DNA of 64,000 nucleotides from Wenyingzhuangia marina (GTDB lineage Bacteria; Bacteroidota; Bacteroidia; Flavobacteriales; Flavobacteriaceae): NCBI RefSeq assembly GCF_900130035.1, contig NZ_FQXQ01000001.1, positions 186,001 to 250,000 of the forward strand, read 5' to 3'. Shown piece by piece: positions 44,443 to 54,070 of this stretch (position 1 is its first letter; each line of letters starts with the position of its first letter). The notes under the pieces were generated by a model. It saw only the letters and a program-made list of their open reading frames with translations, ran no database searches and was not told where the DNA came from. The position numbers and the translations under genes were made by a program.

Positions 44443-44447
44443 TTATC

Positions 44448-44475
44448 AAAGACCTTGCAAAGCAGGGTCTTTTTT
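44448..44475 (+). terminator. lepA terminator
   Basis: AAAGACCTTGC / GCAGGGTCTTT followed by a T run, 6 bases after lepA. Confidence 0.85.
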
Positions 44476-44610
44476 TATTCTTCATTTTTAAGCGCTATTT
44501 AATCTACTTCCTCTGAAAACACTATTAATATTTTATTAATTTACCCAAGAATTAATATATGTTAACAGATTTTTTTATTAAGTTTAGGATGTGAATTAAA
44601 TGGATTTTTT

Positions 44611-46029
44611 ATGAAAGTAATACACGTTAGTGCGGAATGTTATCCTGCAGCTAAAGTCGGAGGTCTTGCAGATGTTGTCGGAGCCCTTCCAAAATACCAA
44701 ACCAACCTTGATTATGAGTCGGCTGTTATCATGCCGTATTACGACAATAAGTATGCCAAAAGCTCAAAATACATAACCGATTTTAAATGCAATGTTGACT
44801 TAGCTGAAAACAGCTACAAAGCAGTTGTGTATAAAGTTGAAAATAGTTTTGAAGATTTAGGATTCCACTTATACCAAGTAAAAATAAAAGGCCTTTTAGA
44901 CAGAGAAAATGTTTATGGTTATGGAGATGATACTGAAAGATTTATTGCTTTTCAAAAAGTAGTATTAGATTGGATTCTTCAATTTATAAAAGCTCCGGAA
45001 GTTATTCACTGCCACGACCACCACACGGGGTTAATCCCTTTTATGCTTACTCAATGTACTAAGTATAAATCGATGCGTGGTATTCCTACAGTTTTTACCA
45101 TTCACAATGCTGAATACCAAGGAGAGTTTTCATTTGAAAAACTATCATACTTACCAGAATACGATTTAGAATATTCTGGAATTTTAGAATGGGATTATGC
45201 CATTAACCCAATGGCAGCAGCCATTAAAGCATGTTGGAGATACACCACAGTTTCTCCAAACTACATGAACGAACTTCCACACGCCTCTACTGGATTAGAT
45301 TGGTTGTTTGACACTGAAAGAGAAAAATCTGTAGGAATTTTAAATGGAATTGATGCAGATGTTTGGAACTCTTCTACAGATACCATGATTGCTAAAAACT
45401 ATTCTGTTACTACTGTTGAAGCAGGAAAAAAAGCGAACAAATTAGCCCTTTGTGAAAAATTTGGTTTGAATCCAGACAAACCTTTAGTTGCTTTTATTGG
45501 ACGATTGGTTTATCAAAAAGGAGCCGATATTATGGCTGGAATTTTTGATAGAGCTTTAGACGCTAATGATATCAATGGACTGGTACTTGGTTCTGGAGAT
45601 CCTCATGCAGAATTTTTATTAAACGAACTAAAAGAAAAATACCCTGGTAGATATAATACCTTTATAGGTTATGACGAAGAACTATCTCATTTAATCTATG
45701 CTGGTGCAGACTTTTTAATCATGCCTTCACGTTTTGAACCTTGTGGTTTAAATCAATTATATGCATTACGCTATGGAACCATTCCTGTAGTAAGAACTAC
45801 CGGAGGTTTAAAAGACACCGTAAAAGACATTGGGGAAAAAGGTGGATTTGGAATTCGTCATGAACACGTTACTGTTGATGATGTTGCCCTAGCTATTACT
45901 CGTGCTAACAAACTATATAATGACACTGATGAATTTAAGAGAATTCGAAAAGAAATTATGAAGATTGATAACTCGTGGGAGAATTCAGCAAAAGAGTACA
46001 TTGAATTATATAACCTTATAGCAAAATAA
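44611..46029 (+). CDS. glgA: Glycogen synthase
   Basis: Transfers glucose from ADP-glucose to the growing glycogen chain. The 472-residue GT5 enzyme has ADP-glucose-binding KVGGLADVVGALPK (16-29), HCHDHHTGLIPFML-type acceptor region (here VIHCHDHHTGLIPF), and the C-terminal Rossmann motif FIGRLVYQKGADIMA and PSRFEPCGLNQLYALRYGTIPVVR. First gene of a glgA-glgC-glgB-GH31 block; glgC follows after 6 bases. Confidence 0.97.
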   Translation: MKVIHVSAECYPAAKVGGLADVVGALPKYQTNLDYESAVIMPYYDNKYAKSSKYITDFKCNVDLAENSYKAVVYKVENSFEDLGFHLYQVKIKGLLDRENVYGYGDDTERFIAFQKVVLDWILQFIKAPEVIHCHDHHTGLIPFMLTQCTKYKSMRGIPTVFTIHNAEYQGEFSFEKLSYLPEYDLEYSGILEWDYAINPMAAAIKACWRYTTVSPNYMNELPHASTGLDWLFDTEREKSVGILNGIDADVWNSSTDTMIAKNYSVTTVEAGKKANKLALCEKFGLNPDKPLVAFIGRLVYQKGADIMAGIFDRALDANDINGLVLGSGDPHAEFLLNELKEKYPGRYNTFIGYDEELSHLIYAGADFLIMPSRFEPCGLNQLYALRYGTIPVVRTTGGLKDTVKDIGEKGGFGIRHEHVTVDDVALAITRANKLYNDTDEFKRIRKEIMKIDNSWENSAKEYIELYNLIAK

Positions 46030-46035
46030 AATTTT

Positions 46036-47307
46036 ATGAAAAAAAAAGTCTTAGGAATTATTTTAGGAGGAGGACAAGGATCTAGATTAAAACCCCTAAC
46101 ATCTACCAGATCTAAACCAGCGGTTCCAATTGCAGGAAAATATAGATTGGTTGATATTCCTATTTCAAATTGTTTGCATTCAGGTATAGACAGAATATTT
46201 GTTCTTACACAATTTAATTCTGCCTCCTTAAACAAACACATCAAAAACACTTATTCTTTCGGTAATTTCTCTGGAGCATTTGTAGACATATTAGCAGCTG
46301 AACAAACTCCAGAAAACGACGGCTGGTTTCAAGGTACGGCTGATGCAGTAAGACAATCTATGCAACATTTTGTAGCTTATGACTGGGATTATGCTTTGAT
46401 ATTATCTGGAGACCAATTATATCAAATGGACTTTAACAAAATGGTTAAAGCCCATGAAAAAAGCAAAGCAGATATTTCTATTGCTACTTTACCCGTATGC
46501 GCAAAAGATGCTACTGGTTTTGGAATTCTTAAGACAAACGAAAATGAAGAAATTACTTCTTTTATAGAAAAACCCTCTTCAGATCAACTACCAGAATGGA
46601 CTTCTGATGTGACGGATGAAATGAAATCACAAGGAAGAGAATATTTGGCTTCTATGGGTATTTACATTTTCAACAGAGAACTACTTGTTGAATTAATGAA
46701 AGACAAAGAAACTATGGATTTTGGAGGTGAAATCATTCCTCAGGCCATTAAAACCAATAAAGTAGCTAGTTATCAATACGAAGGTTATTGGACTGATATT
46801 GGAACTATTGGATCTTTCTTTGAAGCCAATTTAGGATTGACAGATGACATTCCTCAATTTGATTTATTTGGTAATGACACAAATGTATTAACAAGACCAC
46901 GTTTTTTACCTCCAACCAAAATCTCTGGAACTACCTTAGAAAAAACATTGATTGCCGAAGGTGGAATAATCAATGCTAGCAGAATAGAAAGAACCATTAT
47001 TGGTATTCGTGCAAGAATTGGAATTGGTACAACTATTTCTAATTGCTATGTAATGGGGAATGACAAATACGAAGGTGCTGCAGAAATTGAAGAAAAAAGA
47101 AACTCAAATACTCCTTTAAAAGGAATTGGTGATCGTTGTTATATTAATAATTGTATTATTGATAAAAACTCATCTATTGGAAACGATGTAAAAATTAACG
47201 GTGGAGACCACTTAAAAGACACCGAAACAGATTTATACACTGTTCGAAACGGTATAGTAGTCATTAAAAATGGGGTTACCGTACCTAGTGGAACTGTAAT
47301 TATATAA
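46036..47307 (+). CDS. glgC: Glucose-1-phosphate adenylyltransferase
   Basis: Makes ADP-glucose from ATP and glucose-1-phosphate, the control point of glycogen synthesis. The 423 residues have the nucleotide-binding LGGGQGSRLKPLTSTRSKPAVP (about 9-30), catalytic LSGDQLYQMDF and FIEKPSSD, and a left-handed beta-helix C-terminal domain with hexapeptide repeats. Coupled to glgA. Confidence 0.97.
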   Translation: MKKKVLGIILGGGQGSRLKPLTSTRSKPAVPIAGKYRLVDIPISNCLHSGIDRIFVLTQFNSASLNKHIKNTYSFGNFSGAFVDILAAEQTPENDGWFQGTADAVRQSMQHFVAYDWDYALILSGDQLYQMDFNKMVKAHEKSKADISIATLPVCAKDATGFGILKTNENEEITSFIEKPSSDQLPEWTSDVTDEMKSQGREYLASMGIYIFNRELLVELMKDKETMDFGGEIIPQAIKTNKVASYQYEGYWTDIGTIGSFFEANLGLTDDIPQFDLFGNDTNVLTRPRFLPPTKISGTTLEKTLIAEGGIINASRIERTIIGIRARIGIGTTISNCYVMGNDKYEGAAEIEEKRNSNTPLKGIGDRCYINNCIIDKNSSIGNDVKINGGDHLKDTETDLYTVRNGIVVIKNGVTVPSGTVII

Positions 47308-47326
47308 ATTACAAAACAACAAATCT

Positions 47327-47356
47327 ACACGCCCAAGTAAATTTACTTGGGCGTGT
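47327..47356. terminator. Perfect 30-bp palindrome between glgC and glgB
   Basis: Arms ACACGCCCAAGTAAA and TTTACTTGGGCGTGT meet with no spacer. There is no clear T run after it, so it may be a weak terminator, RNA processing site or protein-binding site. It ends 26 bases before the glgB ATG. Confidence 0.6.
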
Positions 47357-47382
47357 TACTTAACAACATAATCATTCAGCTT

Positions 47383-49293
47383 ATGAATCATGTACAAGTA
47401 TTCAGTCTGTTTACAGACTTTGATATATATCTTTTTAAATCTGGGAAACACTTTAGACTTTACGAAAAGTTTGGAGCGCATCCAGCTACTGTAGATGGCG
47501 TAAATGGAATGTATTTTTCTGTATGGGCACCAACAGCCAACAGAGTATCTGTGGTTGGAGACTTTAATTTTTGGAACGATAGTGAACATGTTTTAAATGT
47601 TAGATGGGACAGTTCTGGTATTTGGGAAGGATTTATTCCACATGTAAAAGTTGGTGAAGTTTATAAATATAAAATACACTCAAACAACAACGGAATTGTT
47701 ACTGAAAAATGTGATCCTTACGGATATCATACCGAACATCCTCCTAAAACAGCTTCTGTAACTTATGATATAGAAGGTTACGAATGGCAGGATAAAGATT
47801 GGATGACTTACCGTAAAGACAAAAATGATTTAGACAAACCTTATGCTGTTTACGAAGTACATTTTGAATCTTGGATGAAAAATGTAGATGAAAACAGACC
47901 TTTAAGTTATTGGGAAGCTTCTAAAAAACTTGTACAATATGTAAAAGAAATGAATTTTACACATGTAGAATTTATGCCTATTATGGAATATCCTTTTGAT
48001 CAATCATGGGGATATCAATTAACAGGATATTTTGCTCCAAGTTGCCGCTTTGGTCATCCCAAAGAATTTATGAATTTGGTTGATGAATTCCATAAAAATG
48101 ACATTGGTGTTATTTTAGACTGGGTTCCTTCTCACTTTCCTTCAGACGATCACGGTTTAGGATTCTTTGACGGTTCTCACTTATATGAACATCCTGATAA
48201 AAGAAGAGGTTATCACAAAGATTGGAAAAGTTTAATTTTTAACTATGGTAGAAACGAAGTTCGTTCTTTCTTAATTTCAAATGCATGTTTTTGGTTAGAT
48301 AAATATCACATCGATGGATTAAGAGTAGATGCTGTTGCTTCTATGCTTTACTTAGATTATTCTAGAGAAGAAGGAGAATGGGAACCTAACAAATTTGGTG
48401 GAAATGAAAACTTAGAAGCTATAGAGTTCTTAAAAGATTTTAATACCGAAGTATATCATAGTTTTCCAGGAGTACAAACCATTGCTGAAGAATCTACAGC
48501 TTTTTCTGGGGTAACCAGAGATGTTGAACACGGTGGTTTAGGATTTGGAATGAAATGGATGATGGGTTGGATGCACGACACTTTAGGTTACTTTAAAAAA
48601 GACCCTATTCATAGAAGATATCATCACAATGAAATTACTTTTAGTATGGCTTATGCATTTACTGAAAGATACATGTTGCCTTTATCTCATGACGAGGTAG
48701 TATATGGTAAAGGATCTATTATAGGAAGAATGCCTGGAGATAAATGGCAAAAATTAGCCAATTTACGTTTGTTATACGGATATATGTATTCACACCCAGG
48801 AGGAAACTTATTGTTTATGGGAGCTGAATTTGGACAGGAAAACGAGTGGAACTATGCCAATAGTTTAGATTGGCATTTACTAGAGAATCCTGAACACAAA
48901 GCCATTCAAACTTACATGAAAGATTTAAATCAGTTCTTAAAAGTAACTCCTGCTTTATACGAAAAAGGATTCTCACAAGAAGGGTTCGAATGGATCAATC
49001 ATGAAGATGGAGAAAAATCTGTTTTAAGTTATATTAGAAAAGGACACGAAGATAAAAATGATATTATTGTACTTTGTAATGCAACACCAATAGTTCAAGA
49101 AAATTATCTAATTGGAGTTCATAAAAAAGGAAAATTAAAGGAAATTTTCAACTCAGATTTGAAAAAATATGGAGGTAGTGGAGTCAAAAACAGCAAACAA
49201 ATTGAAGTTTCTGACAAACCTTGGAACTGGAAAGACTACTCTGCAGAAGTTACCATTCCTCCGTTAGGAATTGTCATCTTTCAGGTAAAATAA
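47383..49293 (+). CDS. glgB: 1,4-alpha-glucan branching enzyme
   Basis: A GH13 enzyme creating alpha-1,6 branches in glycogen, about 636 residues from the ATG at 47383 (MNHVQVFSLF). An upstream TTG lies inside the palindrome and is less likely. A CBM48-like N domain (FSVWAPTANRVSVVGDFNFW) precedes the catalytic barrel with WVPSHFPSD, DGLRVDAVASMLYLDY (nucleophile Asp), IAEESTAFSGV (acid Glu) and LPLSHDEVVYGK. Third gene of the glycogen block. Confidence 0.96.
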   Translation: MNHVQVFSLFTDFDIYLFKSGKHFRLYEKFGAHPATVDGVNGMYFSVWAPTANRVSVVGDFNFWNDSEHVLNVRWDSSGIWEGFIPHVKVGEVYKYKIHSNNNGIVTEKCDPYGYHTEHPPKTASVTYDIEGYEWQDKDWMTYRKDKNDLDKPYAVYEVHFESWMKNVDENRPLSYWEASKKLVQYVKEMNFTHVEFMPIMEYPFDQSWGYQLTGYFAPSCRFGHPKEFMNLVDEFHKNDIGVILDWVPSHFPSDDHGLGFFDGSHLYEHPDKRRGYHKDWKSLIFNYGRNEVRSFLISNACFWLDKYHIDGLRVDAVASMLYLDYSREEGEWEPNKFGGNENLEAIEFLKDFNTEVYHSFPGVQTIAEESTAFSGVTRDVEHGGLGFGMKWMMGWMHDTLGYFKKDPIHRRYHHNEITFSMAYAFTERYMLPLSHDEVVYGKGSIIGRMPGDKWQKLANLRLLYGYMYSHPGGNLLFMGAEFGQENEWNYANSLDWHLLENPEHKAIQTYMKDLNQFLKVTPALYEKGFSQEGFEWINHEDGEKSVLSYIRKGHEDKNDIIVLCNATPIVQENYLIGVHKKGKLKEIFNSDLKKYGGSGVKNSKQIEVSDKPWNWKDYSAEVTIPPLGIVIFQVK

Positions 49294-49321
49294 AATTATA
49301 TTTTTAAAATAGACTCAAATG

Positions 49322-49356
49322 CACTCTTTATTATGTAAAATAAAGAGTGTTTTTTT
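49322..49356 (+). terminator. glgB terminator
   Basis: CACTCTTTATT (49322-49332) and AATAAAGAGTG (49339-49349) followed by a T7 run. Confidence 0.88.
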
Positions 49357-49415
49357 ATTAAAAACTCAATTTATCAGCATTCATCACACAATATAAAAGC
49401 CCAGTGTTTATAAGG

Positions 49416-49429
49416 GTTTGTTAACAAAC
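49416..49429. promoter_or_regulatory. 14-bp perfect palindrome before the GH31 gene
   Basis: GTTTGTTAACAAAC lies 92 bases before the GH31 start. It has the look of a LacI-family or similar operator; no regulator gene is nearby. Confidence 0.45.
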
Positions 49430-49520
49430 TGATTCATGATAAAAAACAGTTTATTAACGTATATTTCTTAACATTTTTTACTAAATTGGAATACTTACAA
49501 TCAACAAAGAACTGTATACT

Positions 49521-51917
49521 ATGATTTTAAACGAACGAATCGAACATAAAGGGAATGCTTTTCCTGCCAAAGTGATAGATTTCAAAAAAGACGTAGACAC
49601 CCTTTACTTTCATTCTGAAAATGGTGTGATTCTACAAATGACTGTACTAAGAGATAGTATGTTACGTTTTAGATTTACAACTGATGCTAAATTTGAACCT
49701 GATTTTTCATACGCTATTTCTAAAGAAGCGGTTAAAGGATATAATAAATTAGAAATAACAGAAGACATAGAGAAATATATTGTCACCACCTCTAAATTGG
49801 TTTGTTATATTTCTAAAGAAGATTTAAGAACTCGTATTTATGATGCTGTAGACGAAACTTTAATTTCTGAAGATGAATTAGGTTTTCACTGGGAAGAAAG
49901 TTATGAACTTGGAGGAAACATCGTAAAAATGACTAAAAATTCTCCTACTGGAGAAAGTTTCTATGGATTAGGTGACAAACCAGAACACACAAACCTAAAA
50001 GGAAAACGTTTCCAAAATTGGGCTACTGATTCTTATGCTTTTGGTCGTCATACCGATCCTATTTATAAAGCAATTCCTTTTTACACCGCCATTCAAAACA
50101 AAAAAGCTTACGGAATTTTCTTTGACAACTCCTTTAGATCGCATTTTGATTTCTGTTCTGAAAGAAGAAATGTAACCAGTTTTTGGGCCGAAGGTGGAGA
50201 AATGAACTACTATTTTATTTACGGACCAAACATGCAAGATGTTGTGGCAAGCTACACCAATTTAACAGGAGCACCAGAGTTACCTCCTTTATGGGCCTTA
50301 GGTTACCACCAATGTAAATGGAGTTATTACCCTGAATCTAACGTAAAAGAAATCACTCAAAAATTTAGGGATTTACAAATTCCTTGTGATGCTATTTATT
50401 TAGACATCGATTATATGGAGGGTTTCCGTTGTTTTACTTGGAGTAAAGATTACTTTCCAGAACCTAAAAGAATGGTAAAAGAATTGTCTGATGACGGATT
50501 TAAAACCGTTGTTATTATTGATCCAGGAATTAAAATTGACATGGAATATGATGTTTTCCGTGAAGGTTTAGAAAAAGATTATTTCTGTAGAAGAGCCGAT
50601 GGTCCATATATGAAAGGAAAAGTTTGGCCTGGAGAATGTTATTTTCCAGACTTTACTAGAAAAGAAGTAAGAGATTGGTGGGCTGGATTGTTTCAAGAAT
50701 TAATAGAAGACATAGGCGTAAAAGGGGTGTGGAATGATATGAACGAACCTGCAGTTATGGATGTCCCTGGTAAATCTTTCCCAGATGATGTTCGTCATGA
50801 TTATGATGGGAACCCTTGTTCTCACCGTAAAGCACACAATATTTACGGAATGCAAATGGCAAAAGCTACTTACAAAGGATTAAAAAAATACAATTATCCT
50901 TTAAGACCTTTTGTAATTACTCGTTCTGCATATTCTGGCACACAACGTTATACTTCAACTTGGTTAGGAGACAATGTGGCTTCATGGGAACATTTATGGA
51001 TTGCCAATGTGCAAGCACAAAGAATGGCCATGTCTGGATTCTCTTTTGTAGGATCTGATATTGGTGGATTTGCACAACAACCTAATGGAGAATTATATGC
51101 CAGATGGATACAATTAGGTATTTTTCACCCATTCTGTAGAACACACTCTTCTGGAGACCATGGAGATCAAGAACCTTGGACTTTTGGCCAAGAAATTACA
51201 GATGTGGTTCGTAAATTCATCGAAATCCGTTACCAATTATTACCTTATTTATACACTACTTTTTACAAGTATATTGAGGAAGGAATTCCAATGTTAAAAT
51301 CTTTAGTGTTGTTTGATCAAGAAGATGCACAAACTCACCACAGAACAGATGAATTTTTAGCTGGTGAACATATTTTGGCTTGTCCTATTGGAGAACCAAA
51401 CGCCAAAGGAAGAAGAATGTACATTCCTAGAGGAAATTGGTACAACTTCTGGACACATGAAGTTATTGAAGGTGGTAAAGAAATGTGGGTAGATGCTGAT
51501 ATTGATAGTATGCCTATTTTTATCAAAGAAGGAGCTATTATTCCTAAATATCCTATTCAACAATATGTGGGAGAGAAAAAAATTGAGCAATTAACTCTTG
51601 ATGTATATTTTAAACAAGGAAAAGAAGAATCTAGTGTTTATGAAGATGCTAATGATGGATACGATTACACCAAAGGACGTTTTAGTTTAAGACAATTTAC
51701 CACAACTGGTAAGAAAACTAGTCTAACCATTAAACAACATAAAACAGGAACTTTTATTACTGAGTATGAGAATTTCAAGATTCACTTAATGGGATTGCCA
51801 TTCCAAATTAAAACTGTTAGAGTTGATAACGAAGATATCAACCTAGATGATGTAGAAGTTGGACACAGAGTTTTAGAAATTACTAAAAACTTTAGTCAGT
51901 TAGAAATTTTAGCATAG
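49521..51917 (+). CDS. GH31 alpha-glucosidase
   Basis: A 798-residue GH31 family enzyme that probably removes terminal glucose from alpha-glucans. The catalytic nucleophile Asp lies in GVWNDMNEPAVMD (about 407) and the acid/base Asp in TSTWLGDNVASWEHL (about 484). The family signature LPPLWALGYHQCKWSYYPE is near 254-272. No signal peptide, so cytoplasmic, fitting glycogen breakdown next to glgACB. It sits behind a terminator and has its own upstream palindrome, so it may be separately regulated. Confidence 0.94.
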   Translation: MILNERIEHKGNAFPAKVIDFKKDVDTLYFHSENGVILQMTVLRDSMLRFRFTTDAKFEPDFSYAISKEAVKGYNKLEITEDIEKYIVTTSKLVCYISKEDLRTRIYDAVDETLISEDELGFHWEESYELGGNIVKMTKNSPTGESFYGLGDKPEHTNLKGKRFQNWATDSYAFGRHTDPIYKAIPFYTAIQNKKAYGIFFDNSFRSHFDFCSERRNVTSFWAEGGEMNYYFIYGPNMQDVVASYTNLTGAPELPPLWALGYHQCKWSYYPESNVKEITQKFRDLQIPCDAIYLDIDYMEGFRCFTWSKDYFPEPKRMVKELSDDGFKTVVIIDPGIKIDMEYDVFREGLEKDYFCRRADGPYMKGKVWPGECYFPDFTRKEVRDWWAGLFQELIEDIGVKGVWNDMNEPAVMDVPGKSFPDDVRHDYDGNPCSHRKAHNIYGMQMAKATYKGLKKYNYPLRPFVITRSAYSGTQRYTSTWLGDNVASWEHLWIANVQAQRMAMSGFSFVGSDIGGFAQQPNGELYARWIQLGIFHPFCRTHSSGDHGDQEPWTFGQEITDVVRKFIEIRYQLLPYLYTTFYKYIEEGIPMLKSLVLFDQEDAQTHHRTDEFLAGEHILACPIGEPNAKGRRMYIPRGNWYNFWTHEVIEGGKEMWVDADIDSMPIFIKEGAIIPKYPIQQYVGEKKIEQLTLDVYFKQGKEESSVYEDANDGYDYTKGRFSLRQFTTTGKKTSLTIKQHKTGTFITEYENFKIHLMGLPFQIKTVRVDNEDINLDDVEVGHRVLEITKNFSQLEILA

Positions 51918-51938
51918 TCCGCTTATCTTCATTATAAA

Positions 51939-51982
51939 AAAGTAAAGCCTCTCTAAATTATTTAGAGAGGCTTTACTTTTTT
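51939..51982. terminator. Terminator after the GH31 gene
   Basis: AAAAGTAAAGCCTCTCTAAA and TTTAGAGAGGCTTTACTTTT form a perfect stem of about 20 bp with A/T tails usable from both directions. Confidence 0.9.
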
Positions 51983-52056
51983 ATATGCACCTCTCAACTC
52001 TTATTAAAAACCTAATAGTTTTTATATTCAGGCAAAGTCGAGAACTAATGATCAAT

Positions 52057-52614
52057 TTATTTTTTCCATTTAATACCACAACCAACACTTGGTATTCCTC
52101 TATGCGTATAACGTTTGTTGTTGATCAAGTCTTCAAAAGCAGTTTTTATATCTTCTCCCGTAGGTGGAATTTTATTTCCTGGTCTAGAACCATCTAATTG
52201 ACCATGATAGTACAACTTTAAATTAGCATCAAATAAATAAATATCTGGCGTACAAGCTGCATTGTATTCTTTTGCTACTTCCTGAGTTTCATCATATAAA
52301 TAAGGAAAAGGATACTTATTTTCTATCGCATGTTTTTTCATTAAGTCTGGACTGTCTTGCGGATAATTTTCTACATCATTACTACTAATCGCTATAAAAT
52401 TGATTCCCTGCGATTGATATTGATTGGCCAATTTGACCAATAATTTATTGATATGGATCACATAAGGACAATGGTTACAAATAAACAAGACCAATGTTCC
52501 TATTTCTCCCTGAATGGCTTCCAAAGGAATTTGAACTCCTGAAACGGTATCAGGCAACATAAAATCTGGAGCGAAGGTTCCAACTCGCATTACATTTGAA
52601 GGGGTTAATGCCAT
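52057..52614 (-). CDS. Thioredoxin-family (AhpC/TSA-like) protein
   Basis: A protein of about 185 residues with a thioredoxin fold. VGTFAPDFMLPDTVSGV is followed by LVLFICNHCPYVIHI, where CNHC replaces the usual CGPC redox pair, and ACTPDIYLFDANLKLYYHG contains the cis-Pro. No signal peptide. Such NHCP-type proteins are common in Bacteroidota and are presumed thiol reductases or peroxidases. The ATG at 52614 (MALTPSNVM) is preferred to the one 6 codons upstream. Confidence 0.88.
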   Translation of the reverse strand: MALTPSNVMRVGTFAPDFMLPDTVSGVQIPLEAIQGEIGTLVLFICNHCPYVIHINKLLVKLANQYQSQGINFIAISSNDVENYPQDSPDLMKKHAIENKYPFPYLYDETQEVAKEYNAACTPDIYLFDANLKLYYHGQLDGSRPGNKIPPTGEDIKTAFEDLINNKRYTHRGIPSVGCGIKWKK

Positions 52615-52692
52615 AATTTTCTTTTTTAACAAAGATAAAAAACTAATAAACTCTTGGACTAAAATCTGTAGATCGTTCTTGTTTTTTCAATA

Positions 52693-54060
52693 TTACTCTT
52701 CTATCCACCTTTTTCTAGGATTGTATTTCAGTTTTATTTTTATATCAATATTTACATTTAAAATTTCCCACTCTGATTTTATAAAATCAGAATTAGGCTC
52801 GTCAATCTCAACTTTCCTAACAGCTATTCCATCCATATATTCCCAATCAGAACCAGTTCCGTCATTACTCGCATTTCCGTACACATCAATTAAAGCCCCG
52901 AAAGGATCTAGCAATTCATAAGCATCATCTCCATTCCCATCTAAGTTAGACGATTCTATATCTGCTGTTACCTCAAAATAAGTCGAAAATGCTGCTTTAT
53001 CTCTCGTTACAATCACAAATCCTTTTGCTGGAATGGTCACATTTGTTAAAGAAATTGGTAAAGCAGCTAACTCTTTTGTGTTTTTAAAACTTGTGTAATT
53101 GTACCTAACCAAAATCCAATCTTTTAAACTTACCTCTTTATTCGTTGGATTGTATATTTCTACAAATCTAGCTTTGGTTACCTCTTTAGGATCGGCGACC
53201 TCTGTTATCATAATATTTGGTGTTACAATTTCTGGGCAATTGTCATAAGTTCCTATTTCAACTAAATCTTCTATTTGATTCAGCACCAAAATAGGTTCAT
53301 TATTAAAACTGATATTATAAATAGCAGTTATATCTACTTGTGCATTTGGAATAAGATTGTCAGAAAAATCAGCAAAATTACTAGTCTCCAAAAGAATGGT
53401 GTCTCTTCTTTTTGTATTGCAAAATTCTAAAATTCTAAGACCATCATATTCATCAGTAGGCAAACTAGAAAAAGGCATTCCTATTTGATTTATATTAAAA
53501 TGTAAATCTTCGATTTTTACCAAAGTATTTAAATCATGATTAGTCAAATCAGATAATTTTAAAATTTTTGGTATTACAATTCCTACTTCATCTGTCTTCA
53601 AAATATAATCACCCAATTCAAACTCCAAAATATCTTTGATGTATGTACCACTCGGTTTTCCTAATGTTATCAAGTCATCACTAGTGGTCCTTTTTAAACC
53701 TTCTAGATTGATGATTACTTTTCTTCCTTTGGCATATTTTGTACTAGTGTTGGTTAACCCCACACGAATTCTCATTCCCATTCTAGGATTATCTACTCCT
53801 AAATCTGCTATCCCTAAAGTATTTTGAACAAAAATTTCTTTGTAAAAATTCCCCTGCTGATCTGAAGAAACCACATACCCCGTAACAATAGTATCCTTTC
53901 CTATTTCATTATTATGTAAATTATAAAGTTGTTTAAACGTAATTTCTGTTTTTTGACTAATATCTGGATTGACAATTGTAGTATCAATAGTCTTGTGGTT
54001 TATATCTTCTACACAAGAAACTAGCAATATTATAAGAGAGAATAAAGTATGTTTTTTCAT
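52693..54060 (-). CDS. DUF5689 and lamin-tail-domain lipoprotein
   Basis: A lipoprotein of about 455 residues with signal and lipobox MKKHTLFSLIILLVSCVED. A DUF5689 (OB-like) domain follows (about 40-235, with GYVVSSDQQGNFYKEIFVQN). The C-terminal lamin-tail domain runs about 290-430 (IMITEVADPKEVTKARFVEIYNPTN, LKDWILVRY, IPAKGFVIVTRD, WEYMDG). Lamin-tail and OB domains accompany EEP nucleases in secreted exonucleases such as ExeM. The gene follows the TonB receptor with a short overlap if an earlier start is used; the ATG at 54060 keeps the lipobox. Outer-surface partner of that receptor is inferred. Confidence 0.85.
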   Translation of the reverse strand: MKKHTLFSLIILLVSCVEDINHKTIDTTIVNPDISQKTEITFKQLYNLHNNEIGKDTIVTGYVVSSDQQGNFYKEIFVQNTLGIADLGVDNPRMGMRIRVGLTNTSTKYAKGRKVIINLEGLKRTTSDDLITLGKPSGTYIKDILEFELGDYILKTDEVGIVIPKILKLSDLTNHDLNTLVKIEDLHFNINQIGMPFSSLPTDEYDGLRILEFCNTKRRDTILLETSNFADFSDNLIPNAQVDITAIYNISFNNEPILVLNQIEDLVEIGTYDNCPEIVTPNIMITEVADPKEVTKARFVEIYNPTNKEVSLKDWILVRYNYTSFKNTKELAALPISLTNVTIPAKGFVIVTRDKAAFSTYFEVTADIESSNLDGNGDDAYELLDPFGALIDVYGNASNDGTGSDWEYMDGIAVRKVEIDEPNSDFIKSEWEILNVNIDIKIKLKYNPRKRWIEE

Positions 54061-54070
54061 GAGTTTTTTT

